From Trogon surrucura (lineage: Eukaryota; Chordata; Aves; Trogoniformes; Trogonidae), in assembly GCA_020746105.1 (NCBI GenBank), contig CM036626.1, forward strand, positions 22,185,001-22,249,000: DNA of 64,000 nt. The letters are read 5' to 3'. Both the position numbers and the translations under genes were made by a program. The notes below the pieces were generated by a model. It was not told the DNA's origin and searched no databases. It worked only from the letters and a program-made list of their open reading frames with translations. Numbering within the stretch: position 1 is the first letter of the stretch; every line of letters starts with the position of its first letter. Shown here one piece after another: positions 26,701 through 41,059 of this stretch.

Positions 26701-29700
26701 AGCTACAAACACTGGCTTCTTTAGAAATTAAATGCCAGATGAGTACACCTTCCCAAGCTACCACGACAGAGCTCCGAGTCTCTCACCAAATACAGAGAGA
26801 AGATGACAAACACTACTAGACATAAGTCTGCTCTGGTGCGACCAGAGGAGCAGCAGAACCTAAAGTTCCTCCTTCCCCTCAGTTCACTAACAAGTCTAAG
26901 TTTGGACTTCCCGATTTTAAAATCTCTCTAAGCATTTCATGTAAGCTTTATTACTAACAAATTGAAATCAGTCAGAACTGAAGGCCTGGGTTGATTCTCC
27001 CCCGGCCCCTCATTTAACCAGAAGATGAAACAGCTGTGTATGCAAATGGCACGAGGCTCTGCAGTACGTAACCCAACAGCTCCAGAAAAGAAACTGCACC
27101 TGTAAATAGCGCTACGGGAGAGAGAAGGCAGGAAAGGTCTTTGAGCCGGAGAGGAAAAATAAATAACTACATCACTCCAAAACACTTTGTGAGGCTCATG
27201 TGCCTGGTTACCTACTCCTCTGGAAAGCAGCTGAGCCCCACAGCTACACGGCAGGGAGAGAAGGGAAGGAGAACGCATGTCCAAGATACAAAAGGACGCG
27301 ATTACTGATAACGAAGAATCCTTATTTAGTCTCCCTCTCCTGCTCATCCAGCGTTTTTTAGTGATCAAGGCATGAGGGTGGGAATATTTCCATCTCAGCT
27401 CGAGCCTGTCACAGCAGTGCTGCTGGAGAAAGGCAATCCCAGGGGAGTGCCAGCAAACCCATCCTCTGGGCCCCACGCTCATACCAGGACTCTACAAGAA
27501 CTCCATCAATTTCAACTCGTGATTTTTACTTACTCAAGGAACATTTCTTTTGCCAGACAAGGAAACTCTGAAACTATACAATTCTGAAGTTTAACAAGTG
27601 AGATAAACATCTGTCTGATTGATTTTTGGTGACTCTCCAGTGACATCTGCAGCAAGGTCCATTTTCTGCATTTCTGAGCAGCAGTACCAAGTTCCACATA
27701 TCCTGAGGAAATGAGATGATCTCTACACCTATAACCTCGTGTTCAAGGTTTCAGATACACGAAAGACAATCATACTGCTTCCAACAGTCAAGGAGTTAAG
27801 AGACCAAAATACAGAGGGAACGTTCCTTGAAATTTATGTTCTGCTATTCTGAGTCTCAAGATTCATTAAAAAATGGGCTCAAGCATCTATTTTGTTAAGT
27901 TAAAAATCAATGTAATTTAAACTTTTAAGTCTATAATTATCCTCCCCTTTCAACTATGTTTCTTGTTTGGTTTTTAAGGAGGGTATGTCCAATCACAATT
28001 AACTTTCAGCAGAGGACAGGAGGTCAGAGAGGGAGAAACTGAGGCACATCACAGAGCAGGAAGAAACCTCCTGGCCTCGCTGGCAGTGAGACACACGGTG
28101 CCGCACGGCATCTCCCTGCAGCTAGACCAACCAGTGTAGCTATGAATGTATAGGTGGGGGCCATGGCCTCATTCTTTCCTGCTAAAAACCCCCACACTTC
28201 AAGGTTATTTATCAGTTAAAAGGAAGAAAAAGTCCCATATCCAGATGCCAGCGCACTCCCACAATGCAGACGGGGATCACGTGCAACCCAGGTGAGACCT
28301 CCTCTGTTTCAAAGTTCGGGGTTGCTCCACTCAGGCATTAATGCCAACAGCAGCACTGAAGTGGGTTTGCCTGCTTGTGGATCACAGCAGACAGTCATTC
28401 AGAAGTAAGCATAAATACTCCTCCCTTCAAAGAGAAAGCTGCTTTAGAAGTTACATGGCAGAGAACGCACAGACAAAGAACACTGGAGAATACACGTTTA
28501 ACAGTCAAGTATTGCTGCACAACAGCCATTTAACACAAAATGTCAGGTCTTTTTTTTTTTCATCAACCTTTGAAATGGGAAGGGGGGTAGATACCTGTCT
28601 AAACTTCACGAACACAAAGCCACGCTAAGACAATGTCTGAGCTACAGCCAGGTTAGCTGGTAGCTCCCCGGCGCGTGAGAACCAGTGCAGCCAACACGGA
28701 GCCTCTGAGCTGGGAGGGCAGGGGGGCAGCAGCCGGGGAACACGCATCTCCCACTGCAGGGTCAGCGGGCCAGAAGCAGCAAAACCGAAGCGCAACAATT
28801 TAAAGCCACCCGACGGAGAGGCACAAAACCCGCGAGCCACGGTTCCCAGCTGCAATGGAACCTGTGGCTGCCCAGAGGCTCTCAGCACCGACACACACCA
28901 GCACCCTGCGGCAGTTCCAGTTTGTCCAGGAGAATTTCACAGGTTAGTTTCTATTGGCAGCCAGCCCACTTGGCTATGTAATGTCTGTCCACACCACATT
29001 TCTACTAGAGGCTTAGTGACTACCAAGCCATTTCATTCACTTCCCCTCCTCTTCTGCAACTTCACCCGGTTGCAGTGCTGGCTGTCACCTCAGTCACCCA
29101 TGGCCCCCTGGGGAAGCCAGGGTGGTTTCTTCACCCGTGGGCCATGGTGCTTTTGATCAATAAGACTACCCACAGAACTCCTTACTGAAATTAAGATTTC
29201 CAGAAGCATCACCAAGGAATAAAAAAAAAAGAAAAAAGAGAAAAGCCTCTGCCAGTTTCTAAACCAAACCAGAAATGTACGCACAGGGAATTACCATGCA
29301 CAGAGAGCATTAGCCACTCTGCAGCTTCCTTAGATGCATCCGATTAAAACATGCTTAATGCATTTAATTTTCCATTTCCATTTAAACCAAAATCGTTCTA
29401 TGGTGCTGGATGACCTCTTTTTGTATCTTTTTTGTACAAGTCTAAGCAGTACCCAGGTTGCAACAGACTTCCAAGACCCCTGTGAACTGAGCCTGTTTTG
29501 AGTAAGACGTGACCTGAAGGTAAAAAAGTTTGAGATTTTTCAGCAGTTGCTTGAATGATAAGAGACACAGCCAGGAGGTCTGATACCGCACTGAATAAGA
29601 CTCTCAATACAGTAACACCTCCTAAGGATTAGAAAGCGTCAAAATGTACAGGAAGTTTTCTTTCTAGCTTTAAAAGGAGAGTTTAAATGTGTTTAAATTA

Positions 29701-30956
29701 TTTCCTAAGGAAAACTGCGGATCTGAAGGATCACAGTATTCTACACATCCTTGTAAGAAAATACTCTAATAAGAATTGGTGTGTGTCCATGGGAAGCTGG
29801 GTTAACGCGTCTAATGCTGGAGATAGCAGCATTTCATTTTCCTCCTGTCTGACTGAAGCAGAGCACTCAGCTTCAACAGAGCTCCAGCACAGGTGCTGCA
29901 GAGTCAGACCTCAGGGAAGGCACCTGCAACGTGCCTGAGCAGCACAGGGGAAATGGGCACAAAAGATGTGCACCGCCTGCTTCTGCAGGGCTCTTTACTG
30001 ATGACAATGCTGAACGGCAAGGGGCGTCCTGCTTCGAGAAGTCCTTTGCATTAAGAGTCCAACAGCTTCAGAGAAAGCAGAGGGGGAGGACGATACGTGG
30101 GTGTTGAGAGGAAAAGTGACCAAACGAACTATGAAAACGTAACTGTGTGACCGACCCACGCTCCCTCTTACCAGGAGGTAATTCATTAAGCAGAGCACCC
30201 CAGAAGTTTGCTGTAGCCAGTCCCGCAGTAAGTTCATAAATAGTAATTATCGCAAGAATAGAAGCTTTTTTTCCTCTCTCCTTTGTGCCAGTAAGGTGGC
30301 TCTGAAGAGAGCCTTACTCATGAAGCAGCAAAACCACTTTCCATTCTCCTCCAAGAAAACACCGCCACACAGACCTCCCTCAAAAAATTAACTACCAAAG
30401 GAGTGGCCAGCAACTGGTTTACTGCGTACTCTCAGATCAAAACACAACCACCATCACAGGCAAAGCACAAAACTTAGTAGCAGGAATCCACTCCAGAAAT
30501 GGAAATAGAAAATTCCTCAGAAAATACGAATATCGACAGGGAATTTTACCTAAACGTGTGCAACTGCCAACTGTCTCACATACTAGAGTCATCTTCATTC
30601 CTGATTTGGAATTTCACAGCTCATTTCTAAGTGCGGGAGCTTACCTGTCACAGATTCGAAAGAGAAAGGAATCCAATGCTGAAGACAGCCCAGCATTGAG
30701 CAGGTCACCAGCAAGTGAACTCGAGACACCTTCCAGCCCGAGCAAACTTAGGAGCAGCGCTGGAGGGGCATGAAAAAGACACCTCTCTTCTTTCTACCCC
30801 TGCAAAATACTCTTCCCTATCCGTAGCCTGAACTGTAACCAAGACAGGATTTTAATTAATATATTGCTGGTTCATAAATTACTTTTGCCCTCTCAATGCA
30901 GATCAATACTTTTTTCTCATTGCCTTGCTAAATTGCCTCCTATGATAAAGCTACAG
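23751..30956. other. Intron; long but unconvincing open frame at 24.4-25.0 kb
   Basis: A GC-rich patch spans about 24.55-24.95 kb and carries a 225-codon plus-strand frame beginning with GTG. Its composition (Arg/Pro/Ala-rich) follows the local GC bias, and no domain or splice logic supports it. An AT-rich block at 26.24-26.42 kb looks like possible conserved non-coding sequence. Nothing else was recognised. Confidence 0.55.
25597..25645. repeat. 28-bp tandem duplication
   Basis: The string GCACTGGTGGCTGCTGAGCA occurs at 25597 and again at 25625, so about 1.75 copies with a 28-bp period. Confidence 0.9.
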
Positions 30957-32145
30957 CGCTGGTTGACACAGGAAAAGCAACGGATGTCATTTTCTTAGAC
31001 TTGTGCAAGGCATTTGGCACTATCCCACACGACATCCTTGTCTCTAAAATGGAGAGACACGGATTTGACAGATGGACCATTCAGTGGATAAAGAACTGGC
31101 TGGATGGTCACACTCAAAGAGTTGTGGTCAATAGCTCCATGTCCACATGGAGACCAGTGACAAGCGGTGTTCCTCAGGGGTCTGTTCTGGGTCCAGGGCT
31201 GTTCAACATCTTTGTCAGCGACATAGACGACAGCATTGAGTGCATCCTCAGCAAGTTTGTTGACGACACCGAGCTGTGTGGTGCTGTGGACTCACTTGGG
31301 GGAAGAGATGTCATCCAGAGGGACCTTGATAGGCTTGAGAAATGGGGCAGGCAAACCGCATGAGCCTCAAGAAGTCAAAATGCAAGGTCCTTCACCTGGG
31401 TCGGGTCAATCCCAGGCACAAATACAAACCGGGCATAGAGTGGGTTGAGAGTAGCCCTGAAGAGAAGGATTTGGGGGTGTTGATAGACGAGTAGCTCAAC
31501 ATGAGCTGGCAGTGCGCTCACGCAGCCCAGAAGGCCAACCCCATCCTGGGGTGTATCAGGAGAAGCGTAGCCAGCAGGGCAAGAGAGGTGATTCTCCCCC
31601 TTTACTCTGCTCTGGTGAGACCCCACCTCGAATACTGCGTCCAGTTCTGGTGCCCCCACCATAAGAGGGACATAGAACTGTTGGAGCGCATTCAGAGGAG
31701 GCCACAAAGATGATCCAGGGGCTGGAGCACCTCTGCTACGAGGACAGGCTGCAGGAGCTCGGATTGTTCAGTCTTGAGAAGAGAAGACTTCTGGGGGACC
31801 TAATAGCTGCCTTCCAATACCTGAAGGGATCCTACAGGAAGGCTGAGGAGGGACTTTTTACAAGAGCGTTGACTGATAGGACAAGGGGAAATGGGTTTAA
31901 GTTGAAGGAGAACAGATTTAGGTTAGATCTTAGGAAGAAATTCTTCAGTACGAGGGTGGCAAGACTTTGGAATAAATTGCCCAGAGATGTTGTGGCCGCC
32001 CCCTCCCTGGAGGTGTTCAAGGCCAGGTTGGACAGAGCCTTGAGTAGCCTGATCTAGTAGAGAGGTGTCCCTGCCTGTGACAGGGATGATCTCTAAGGTC
32101 CCTTCCAACCTAGGCCATTCTAAGAAATTCTATGAAATAAATCAG
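30957..32145 (+). mobile_element. CR1 LINE, 5'-truncated, with degraded ORF2 3' half
   Basis: This is a 1.2-kb CR1 non-LTR retrotransposon copy. It starts inside the reverse transcriptase domain of ORF2 and ends in the CR1 3' UTR (CTCTAAGGTCCCTTCCAACC, CCATTCTAAG, ATTCTATGAAAT). It is plus-oriented, antisense to TMCC1. The terminal octamer has a mutated first copy. No target-site duplication is obvious, as is usual for CR1. It is the largest transposon copy in the window. Confidence 0.95.
31001..32057 (+). pseudogene. Broken CR1 ORF2 (reverse transcriptase to C-terminal region)
   Basis: The frame at 31001-31363 encodes part of the CR1 reverse transcriptase: [21 protein letters not shown] and the catalytic-block sequence FVDDTEL, where the usual motif is (F/Y)ADD. 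The frame then stops near 31363. Homology continues in other frames through 31501-31713 ([17 protein letters not shown]..., [13 protein letters not shown]) and 31710-32057 ([22 protein letters not shown]..., ARLWNKLP). At least two frameshifts and several in-frame stops (such as a TAG near 31490) disable it, so no functional enzyme is expected. The N-terminal endonuclease half is absent. Confidence 0.93.
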
Positions 32146-35100
32146 AGGGCACTGAATCAGCAGCTTTTGATGCGGTGCCAGAAAGCCCTGTGACCTGGCG
32201 AGGTCAGAGACAGCATGTGTCAGTCTCATCTATCTTCTTCTAGATTGAGAAAGTATTGGTGTGTGTGGACTAAGCTGCTTTTGTAAAATCCATCCTCCAT
32301 CTGATTATTTAGGAGGAAAAGGGAAAAACCAAGCCACGGAAGACCTTATTTACTCACCACAATTAGAAGAGTGACTGCAACATCCACAAGTATATCTGAA
32401 ACTATCTAGCATAATTAGTGGCAAAAAGATTAGAAACACTGTTTTCTTGCCCTGAACAGTGTAAGAGAAAGGTCAGTTGTTAACAGTCCCAAATAGTTCT
32501 TCAGGACAACACACTATCGGGTTGCAAAGACCTTGCGGAGCAATCTGTATTTGTCATTGTAACTCCCCCTCTGGGTAACCGGCTCTCTGAGCATCCCAGA
32601 TCTAAGCCAGGGCAGCGAAACTCGTTCTCTACCACCAAGCACACTTAACGTGCTCAAATCCACGTCACTAAAGAAACCAAGACTAGAGCCACCTGCTGAT
32701 GCACTAACCTTAGTTAATTAGCAGCTCACTACACCACCAGAACATGCTCGTGGCAAAACCTCAGGGGCCTTTCAAGGGCAGAGGGGACCAGACCATGTGA
32801 CAGCAGCGAGCAGCCCTCAAGAGCCAGAAGCCTGGAGCCGACCGGTCCCAAGTGGCTGGAGGAGAGACACAGGCAGCACGCCCAGCCCAAGCCTCGGGGC
32901 AGCGCTTCAGGGCCGTGTAGGGTTCCAGATGAAACAGCAGCCAATTAACTCACAGACAAATCACAATACCGAGTCACTTCTGGTCCTCACTTGATCTCTA
33001 AGACGCAGCGCACTCTGCTGTCATTTCTTTATCAAACGCTTCTATGAAGAAGTTGAAAAATCAGTTTGGTTTTTTTTTTGTAGGCAGTCCCTGAGAGAGA
33101 TGTTTTTATACTCCCCCTCTGTACCTTGCTATTGTGGAACTACTCTCAAGTGAGCCTGAAACCCAACCGGTTTTAATCTGCGGTGGCTGCTACACGGCAG
33201 TTGTAACCCATATCCCCATTGTCTAGCTCGAAGAGTGGGGACATCACGCCTTAGCTCGGATGACGTCCACGCGCCGAACGATCAGAAACACGGCATCGCT
33301 CACCAGCCCCAAGAGAGCATGGCCGCTCTGCTGCAAGGGCCAACTTCAATCAAACTCACTTTGAATACTGCTCCCTGACTGTGGATATCTGAACTTTTCA
33401 TTTGGATTTTAAAGAAGTGTTTGCTAACGACACCGAGAGCCTACTTTTTGATTTCAGAGATGTGAGAGATCAGATATGGAAGGGCTGCTTTGCTAATTAA
33501 AAGCAGCAGCATAGCTCTAACTGTTCAGAAAAGAAACTAACAGTTGGGTTCACATGAACGATCTTCCACCCCCACCACGTGCACCGAGCCCCTGAAGGTC
33601 TCTGTGTAACCGAGAGCCCCCCCCGACGTGGACCCCAGCAGCTCACGGTCTGTCGGTGCTTTGTCCTGCGTGACTCCAGCCACTGTGCCGGAACATGTGG
33701 AGGTTTCAACCTTGTCTGAGGGACTGTACTACTCTTCCAAAGTGATGTTCAGTAACAGAAATGTGTTAATGGTCCCCCTGGAGATCCCATCTTATGGCAG
33801 AACATCAAGATAACTTCACATAGGCCTCTCACTGCCGTTGCTTTGCCACAGTGGTGTTGCCTGGCAAAAGATCAGCTCCTTAAAATTTTCTGCCGGACAA
33901 ACACATACCACCACAGCTCCTACCTGCAGCAAGTTTTCTGCCCCAGTGTAGACGGACAAAAGTAAGAAATTAAGATAATACGTAGGGGATTGCAAGCCTG
34001 TATTGCAAACCACTAATGTGTTTTTTTTCTCCAAATGCTGTCACCAGATTGCTAAACTGTGCTCCGGAAGTGGGATATAACAAACCACTGGTATTTACCT
34101 TTTATGGAAAAAAAACCAAGGTTTGTAAAAAGAAGTTCACCCTCCACTAACACGTGAAAAATGCATCTGCTTGCAGGGATTCCATTCTGGATATTACCTG
34201 GATTTAAAGCAAATGCGTGGAATTCCTGTAGATAACTACTACACTCAGTATGTAGTATCACACAGTTTTTCCAAACCCCACACTAATCTAATCTCGGTAA
34301 ACAATGCCTAGGGTTTTCTCTAAATGAGTGCTTTAACTACACTGCCTAGAGGCTGTGAATGGTTACAACACACTGTGATAGCTTGATTTAAGTGTACAAC
34401 ACGGGTCAAACTACCAACCTAAATGATGAGCTGTCTTTGATACCTGCAAGATACCACAGACCCCAACATGATGAAGAAACCTTGGAATTCCTTCCATGCC
34501 TGGTTTTATACCAAGCCGGAGCTACCCGAGGTCCAACCCTGGAACACAATCGCCTTCCTGAGCAATGAGTCAGCCGGTGTTGCAACTGCAGAACCACCTT
34601 GGCTTCGAGAAGTCCTCTGCTCAGGTCCTCCACCTCCCTCTGTCCTGCTCCTCTCCCTTCGCCACAGTGAAGCCAGCAGCATGTGGTAAGCAGAGCGCTC
34701 CACCGCTCCTCACCAGGTTTTCAGTTTACAGCCCGGACACCGAGGCTTGGACAGACATCACCAATTTGTCAGGCAAGTACTTATATAGTCACATAAGAAA
34801 AACATCAGAAAAGCGAAGTTAAAGTTGATCAATAACGCATGCATTTCTTGAGTGTCAAGAAAGCATTCAAAGCTTCGACGTTCCAGGCCCAGCTACAAAA
34901 CCTAGTTAAAACAGTCTTCCAAATGTGAACCGTCTACTACTAAAATGTTAGAAGAAAGTAGCCTGAACGATACTACAGAACCAAGAGGTCTTTTTCACCC
35001 GGCTTTTTATTAGGTTTTAATTACACATAAAAAGTTCAAATATCTTTGCTCCTTGGTAGCAGACTTGCCAACCAGATCTGGATGGCGAGATGAAAGCTAC

Positions 35101-38100
35101 ACGACAGACAATGAAACACGGTGTTCATCTGAGCAACACGCCAGTTGCTCAAACTTCTGACTACATCCATAAGAACACGTACCTGCTGGTTACAGATGGT
35201 GTCTGGGGGACATCTGACTAGCTAGAGACGGCAGCATGCAATGGCTGGAACACAGCCTCCTCTCCTGCAGAACGAACCCTGTGCTCGGAAAGAGCCCCGT
35301 GCCCCTGGCACAGCAGGGACCAAGGGAAGAACATTCCAACTGTGGCATCACCCCCTTCCAGGCTGGGACATCTCCCTCGCTCTAAAAGCAAGATGCAGGT
35401 GAAAGAACATGCACAAAGACTTTCATACGTCCAGTGAGAAATTCTTTCCTCATTACTGATCAGTCTAATTGGTTGGATAATTTTTATACCTGTTCGGTGG
35501 CTCATCTAATTTTCAAACGTCTCATTTTGAGTGCTTAAGATCTCATATTTTATGCAACCATTTATTCCTGGCAGTCTATGTACAAATGCTCTTCTCTCTT
35601 CAACTCTGTTATGGCATAAAAAGGATAATTTTCCCTAACCTATGGTGGCTACAGCACACCGCTGAACTTCTCTAGCTGCTATTAAAGAGTATTTTACGAA
35701 AAAACAAACAAATTCCAAATTAAATGAACTGATATGTAAACCAATAAAAAGACCAAAGGATATAACACAGCAAGTTGTTACAGCACTGCCAATACGTTAC
35801 CTTAATTAAGCAACTATTTCATTCAGAACATTAGTATTGAGAGCACCAAACAGACGCGAGAATAGCTCCAAATCTGACAAGTATTTAAATTTATAGCACA
35901 TTATCCTACCACATAATAAGTATGACTAAGACATAATTTCCCTACTCAATTCCAGGACTCTGAGTCTCCACACCTGTGTAATACACTATTATTTTTCAGA
36001 TTAATGGGCCTGGTCCCAAGATAAACCCAACGCCTACTGAAGGAGCATAAAAAGCAGAGGAATTCCTCTTCAACTTTTTTTTTTTTCTCCTTTCAGGGGT
36101 GTGCAGTGGGGTGGGTGGTCTTTAAGATAAAGACAAAGGCCACCTACATCTCACTGACAGAACACTCACCAACTAGAAGTTCATTTAAATAGAGAAAAAC
36201 CCTCAGGAAGCCCAGTCCCATTCCAGACCAGTAGCCGCAGATACTGGAACCTACGGAGCACAGCTCTGCGCTAGTATTTCCTGTGCCTCTCAACCCGGCC
36301 TCCAGCAAAACACCTCCTCCTCACCAGTCTGGAGATCTTGCCTCTGCTCCTATTGTCCTGCTGCCAATGTCATCAGGCTGAAATAATTTATTTCTGATGA
36401 CAGAAACATTTCTTCCCCCGTAGCTTTTGCTCACTGCCAGGAGGATGCCAGTTCCTTCCGAGCCGACGGTGCAGGCAGCGTGTTTCAGCGCGGCCACAAG
36501 GCAGGCGTGCTCGAGCAAGCAGCAAGCAGCGCCTGCACAAAGGCTGTCCCACTCCTTCAAATTTCCTTTTCTTTGGGAGCAATCAGTGATTCTAGAATTG
36601 AAACTTTTACTGGTTATGGATTTTCCGAACATGACATCAGTGTCCACAGGCTTCTGAGAGTTAAGCAAAATGATGACGTATGCACACAGCATAGAGAAAA
36701 CATTTATCTGCAGTTGAGCGTTTATGTTTACCAGCAGCACTCAAGAAAACAACAAAACAACTCCTTGTAGTAAAACTTCACAGTCTGCACTCCCCTGATC
36801 TTGGACTCCATTCTCACTAACCATGTGCACACTCAATGCCCTAGCAAAAAAGTCAAATGATAGCACTTATAATGTGTTGCTGAAACATTTTATTACCCTG
36901 ACTTCAAATGTAAATACAATTTTCTTTCCTTATGTATACTAGAATGTTTGTAGAAATTCTTTGAAGGATTAGAATCTAGCAATTTTTCCTGTCTATTTTA
37001 CATAGCCTCAAAACCCATAACTCAGGAAAGGAATGAGCTGAATTCCCTACTCAAATACCAGCTCACCTCAGTGGTGCCCAAATTACCCCACCTCAGCCCT
37101 CTAGTTTTCCTGTCAATGTCTATCAAAGTGCCCTGGAACTCAGACTACATTTTCAAACTAATTAATTTTGGTCTTGAAAAGAAGGGTTATTCAGACACAC
37201 CGTCTCCAAAGTGAGTAGTCTGAACTGCACATACAACGTCATTTATAGTATACAAACAAAAACTTCCACTGATTTAAAGTTTCCTTAACATCAGTATGGA
37301 CCAAGTTATTTGATGGGATTGGTCCCGATTTCCTCTTGTCATGAATTTTGCCAGGGCACTGGTTTTAGAACCTGGAAGACATGTTTAAGGACGGGATAGA
37401 ATGAATCAATCCAAACACCTCAAGGGTTAAATTGCAAACACGCAGCACTGAGATTAATATTTTACTTAACATCTAAATCAGGTGTTGAAAAAACAAATAT
37501 TTCCAAAGACACAAAAGGTATCAAACCACATTTAAAAATAGCAAACAAAAAGCAGGCAAGAAGCTTCACTTGCAAGGTTCCGATAATTCTTAACTGCCGT
37601 GGAATGTGCTTGTCCTCTTTAATTGAGTGTAGGGCTGTGACCTTTCACACAAAATAACAGGTCACCAGTAACTACATCTAATTTCTGAAAAAAGGTGTCT
37701 CGCACTCTTGTGAACCCCAGAGGGCCACGGGGATGAGTGACCATCGCAGCAGTGTCAGTAGTCGGGGAAAGCATCTGTCTCATCATTCTTCAGCGACCCA
37801 CAAGCCAAATCCGAGAACTCCAAACCCCCGTCCCAAAGAAGAATCCCATTTTTGAGCCAAACTCCGATGGAGACAGGCACTACAGCCGAGCTGTGCTGAG
37901 CGCAGGCGCTCTGCGGGCTGCCCAGCTCACTGGGCACCTGGAGCAGAGAAAACACCCCGGCCTCTCACCAACACCGGCGTTTCGTGGGCTTACAGAGGGG
38001 CTTTGGACATCCTGGGCGCCCTTGGATCCTCAAACCACATGGAAGCTCTGCCATATCGCTTACTCTGAGCTATGAAAGCTTCTGACCACTTTTCCCTGGA

Positions 38101-41059
38101 ATCATCTCAGCTCCTAACCCATGTAGGACCACCAGCATCAACGCATTTATCTCCAGTACACACCCTTTGTCAAGACGGGGCGTCCCAAGCTGGATGCCAT
38201 GTAAACGCTGAAAACTAACTCAAAGTTCTCTTGCTCCTGTCACTTTCTTTCCCCTAAATTTCTGAGGCCTTCCTCCAGCATAAAAGCTTTTCTATGCTTT
38301 CTAAAGAGGACCTAGTTTACATACGCATTTTTATCACTGACTGTCACATCCAGAACAGAAAGATTTGTAAAACGAGAGCAAACTCTTTCCTGCCTCTGAA
38401 GAAACACTGGGTGAGGAACGAGCCAGCTGGCTTATCATGGGGAACCAAGGGGAGAAGGGCAAATACTACACAAGTCAAAATCTCTACAAAGGACCCCTAA
38501 AGGTAACTAATTCAGAGTAAGGATGCCAACGCTTGTAATGCTGCCTTTGATCACCACTGGTAGGAAATTCCAATCGTTATTGCTACCCGGTCCCATGATA
38601 TTCTGCAGAGCAAACCGCCACAAGCTGTGGAATTCCATTACTAAAAGGAAAGATGGGTTTATATAAGCTGCATCCCACCTGCAGCCTGTGCTTACACCCT
38701 TTAACACCACAAGTCTCTGGCAATGAGCCATCACATGTGACTCATCAGACCCCACCTGGCACCTGCAGGGTGACTCTCGGATGATTAGTGATCTTCTTCA
38801 CAAAGAGATGCCCCTAGTGCTACCTCTAACACCTCTGCAGGTGTAGGCTCACACCCCTGTTAGCTACCAACACGGGAAGGTGCTTCGAGTCTGTTTTACT
38901 TGTGCACTGCCATGGCATTCATGAAGCTGCTGCACCGAGATGGGACAAGCTCCTCATGAAACCTGTTACTCCTGCTTCTTAAAAGAGCGTCAGAAGCTCA
39001 TTTTGCTTTTGTAAGATGAAGATGTTATCTCCGCAACATCCTCCTAGGCATTCCTCCCAGCAAGATAATGCAGTAGAAGCTCATTTGCTTCTTGAGGGAC
39101 CCACCTCTCCTAGAACATGTCATGATATTTCTAATCCTCACCAGCACAGTAGAACACTCACAAGAAAGGGCATGCATTTTTACTTGGAAAAACTTCCTCA
39201 AATACAGTGCAACTTATCTCCATTATTTTCTTTTCATAAACCCAGCTAAAATATCTGGACAAAGTCAATCTGAGTGGAAGTTGGATACAGTTCTGTACCG
39301 TCACTCCAAGAATGAGGGAATTCTCCACCTTAACGCAGCAGCAACAGCACTTCCTGAGGTCTTGGGCAATAGTAACTGCAGAGGCCCCAAGGACTTCCAA
39401 GCAGTACAAGACGGAGAGTGGTTTGAACCAAAATATTAGGAAAACACTTTGGGTACTCGGGGAGAAAAGGAAGAAAACAAAGAAGGGAAAAAAAAAAAGG
39501 TAGAGGGAACAAACCGAACAATCGGAGTTTGCCTGGGGAAGGCATTTGTTGAACCAATCCAAAAAATGCATCAAGTATTTTGGGTTTAAGTGTTAAGTAA
39601 AGGTGCAATAATTTACAACTTAAATTTTTTAACAGTTGCAGACATTTAAGTTGCCAAACTAACAGAGAATCCAAGCAGTAATCCACATATACTGACTTGG
39701 TACAGGTGAAATAAGAAGTAACATTTGAAGATAAGCCTATGTAGAATTCACTGAAATTCCCCATAGGAATGGGTCATTGGATACAAGCATTTCATAAATT
39801 AGTATCCAGTAAGTGCTCACACAGCCCTCCCCAGAACAGAATTTCAAATTTGACAGCAAATAAGAGAAAGGCATTAAACTCATCCATAGAAGGAAGACAG
39901 AGACTAGGAGAGCTTAAAGGATTTGACCAAAGCCATGCAGTGCAAAGAGTCATGCTGGAAGGGAAACCAGCAATTTGAGGCTAAACCCTGTCTCACGAAG
40001 CCGTGATTTTCCGTCTCGCATGAAGTCCTACGTTTGCTCAAGTTTTACACGCACTACTGGCACCACTTTTCAGTTTGCAGCTCTCAGATCTGCACAGTCA
40101 CATTCTATTTGAAGCCACCACCATTAAATACAGTCAGAAACTAGAATTTGACCTTGCAGCTGCGTAGCAAAGGCAGAGTGCTTAATAATGTCCCGTGGCA
40201 CCCAAGAGGTAAATGCAGCCTTGGAGCAGGTGCTCTGGGTCCTACGTAGACGTTTGCTAACTCTGAAGTCTAAGTCACCAACCATGAAAGAATCGAGACT
40301 TTTGTTCAAGAAATATTAATAAAGCACTGATTTTACATTTATTTTACAATTAAAAAATGTTAAGAAGCTGTGAAGGCTACACAAATGTTTAAAGTGGGCT
40401 TGACGCAACCAGAACTAATTCCATGCAAGAGACAATTGTGTCAGACAACAAAAGCAAGAACGGAGAGGGCGCTAGAAAAACAAATTGGAAACAGTTCTCC
40501 TATAGTAAAACAATAAGTACAAACATTTTTCCGAATCACCTTGCCTGCCCTGATAAACAAGAATTAAAATGGAGTTATCCACAGGAATTTATTTAAATCT
40601 ATCTTGGCTGCCCCATATAAACAGAGCTTAAATACAAAGTTCATTGCTAACTAGATCAAGTCTCTTTTGAGGGGGAAGATTAAGCTCTGTAGAGCCTGTG
40701 GAGGCTTCTACAGCTTGCAGGCACAGCTCCTGACGTGAAACAAGGTAAACTGTTACAAGGTGCAAGTTCTGCTTTCTCACACCCCCTAAAAATGGCTAAA
40801 ACAAGGGGGTTTTAAGATGAGGAGATATTCAAAACGCACACAAACAAATGAGACAGATACCTAGTTATTACAGAGCCATGGCTTTTCCCAAGACAGACTG
40901 CAGGATGTGAATTCTGACCTATTTTAAATGCTGATAGCAGCACTTAAAATTTTGATGAATGCATTTCAAAACCTTTGCAACCACACAGTGTGTGGGGGGG
41001 AAGAAGAGCTTATAGGTAAAGTGAAAGTTAAGCCTGCCATGTACGCGCCCAGTTAACAG
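32146..41059. other. Intron, unique sequence
   Basis: No exon, RNA gene or clear transposon was seen. Homopolymer T or A runs occur near 33068, 36077 and 39487. A small GC-rich patch lies at 36.43-36.54 kb. Confidence 0.6.
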
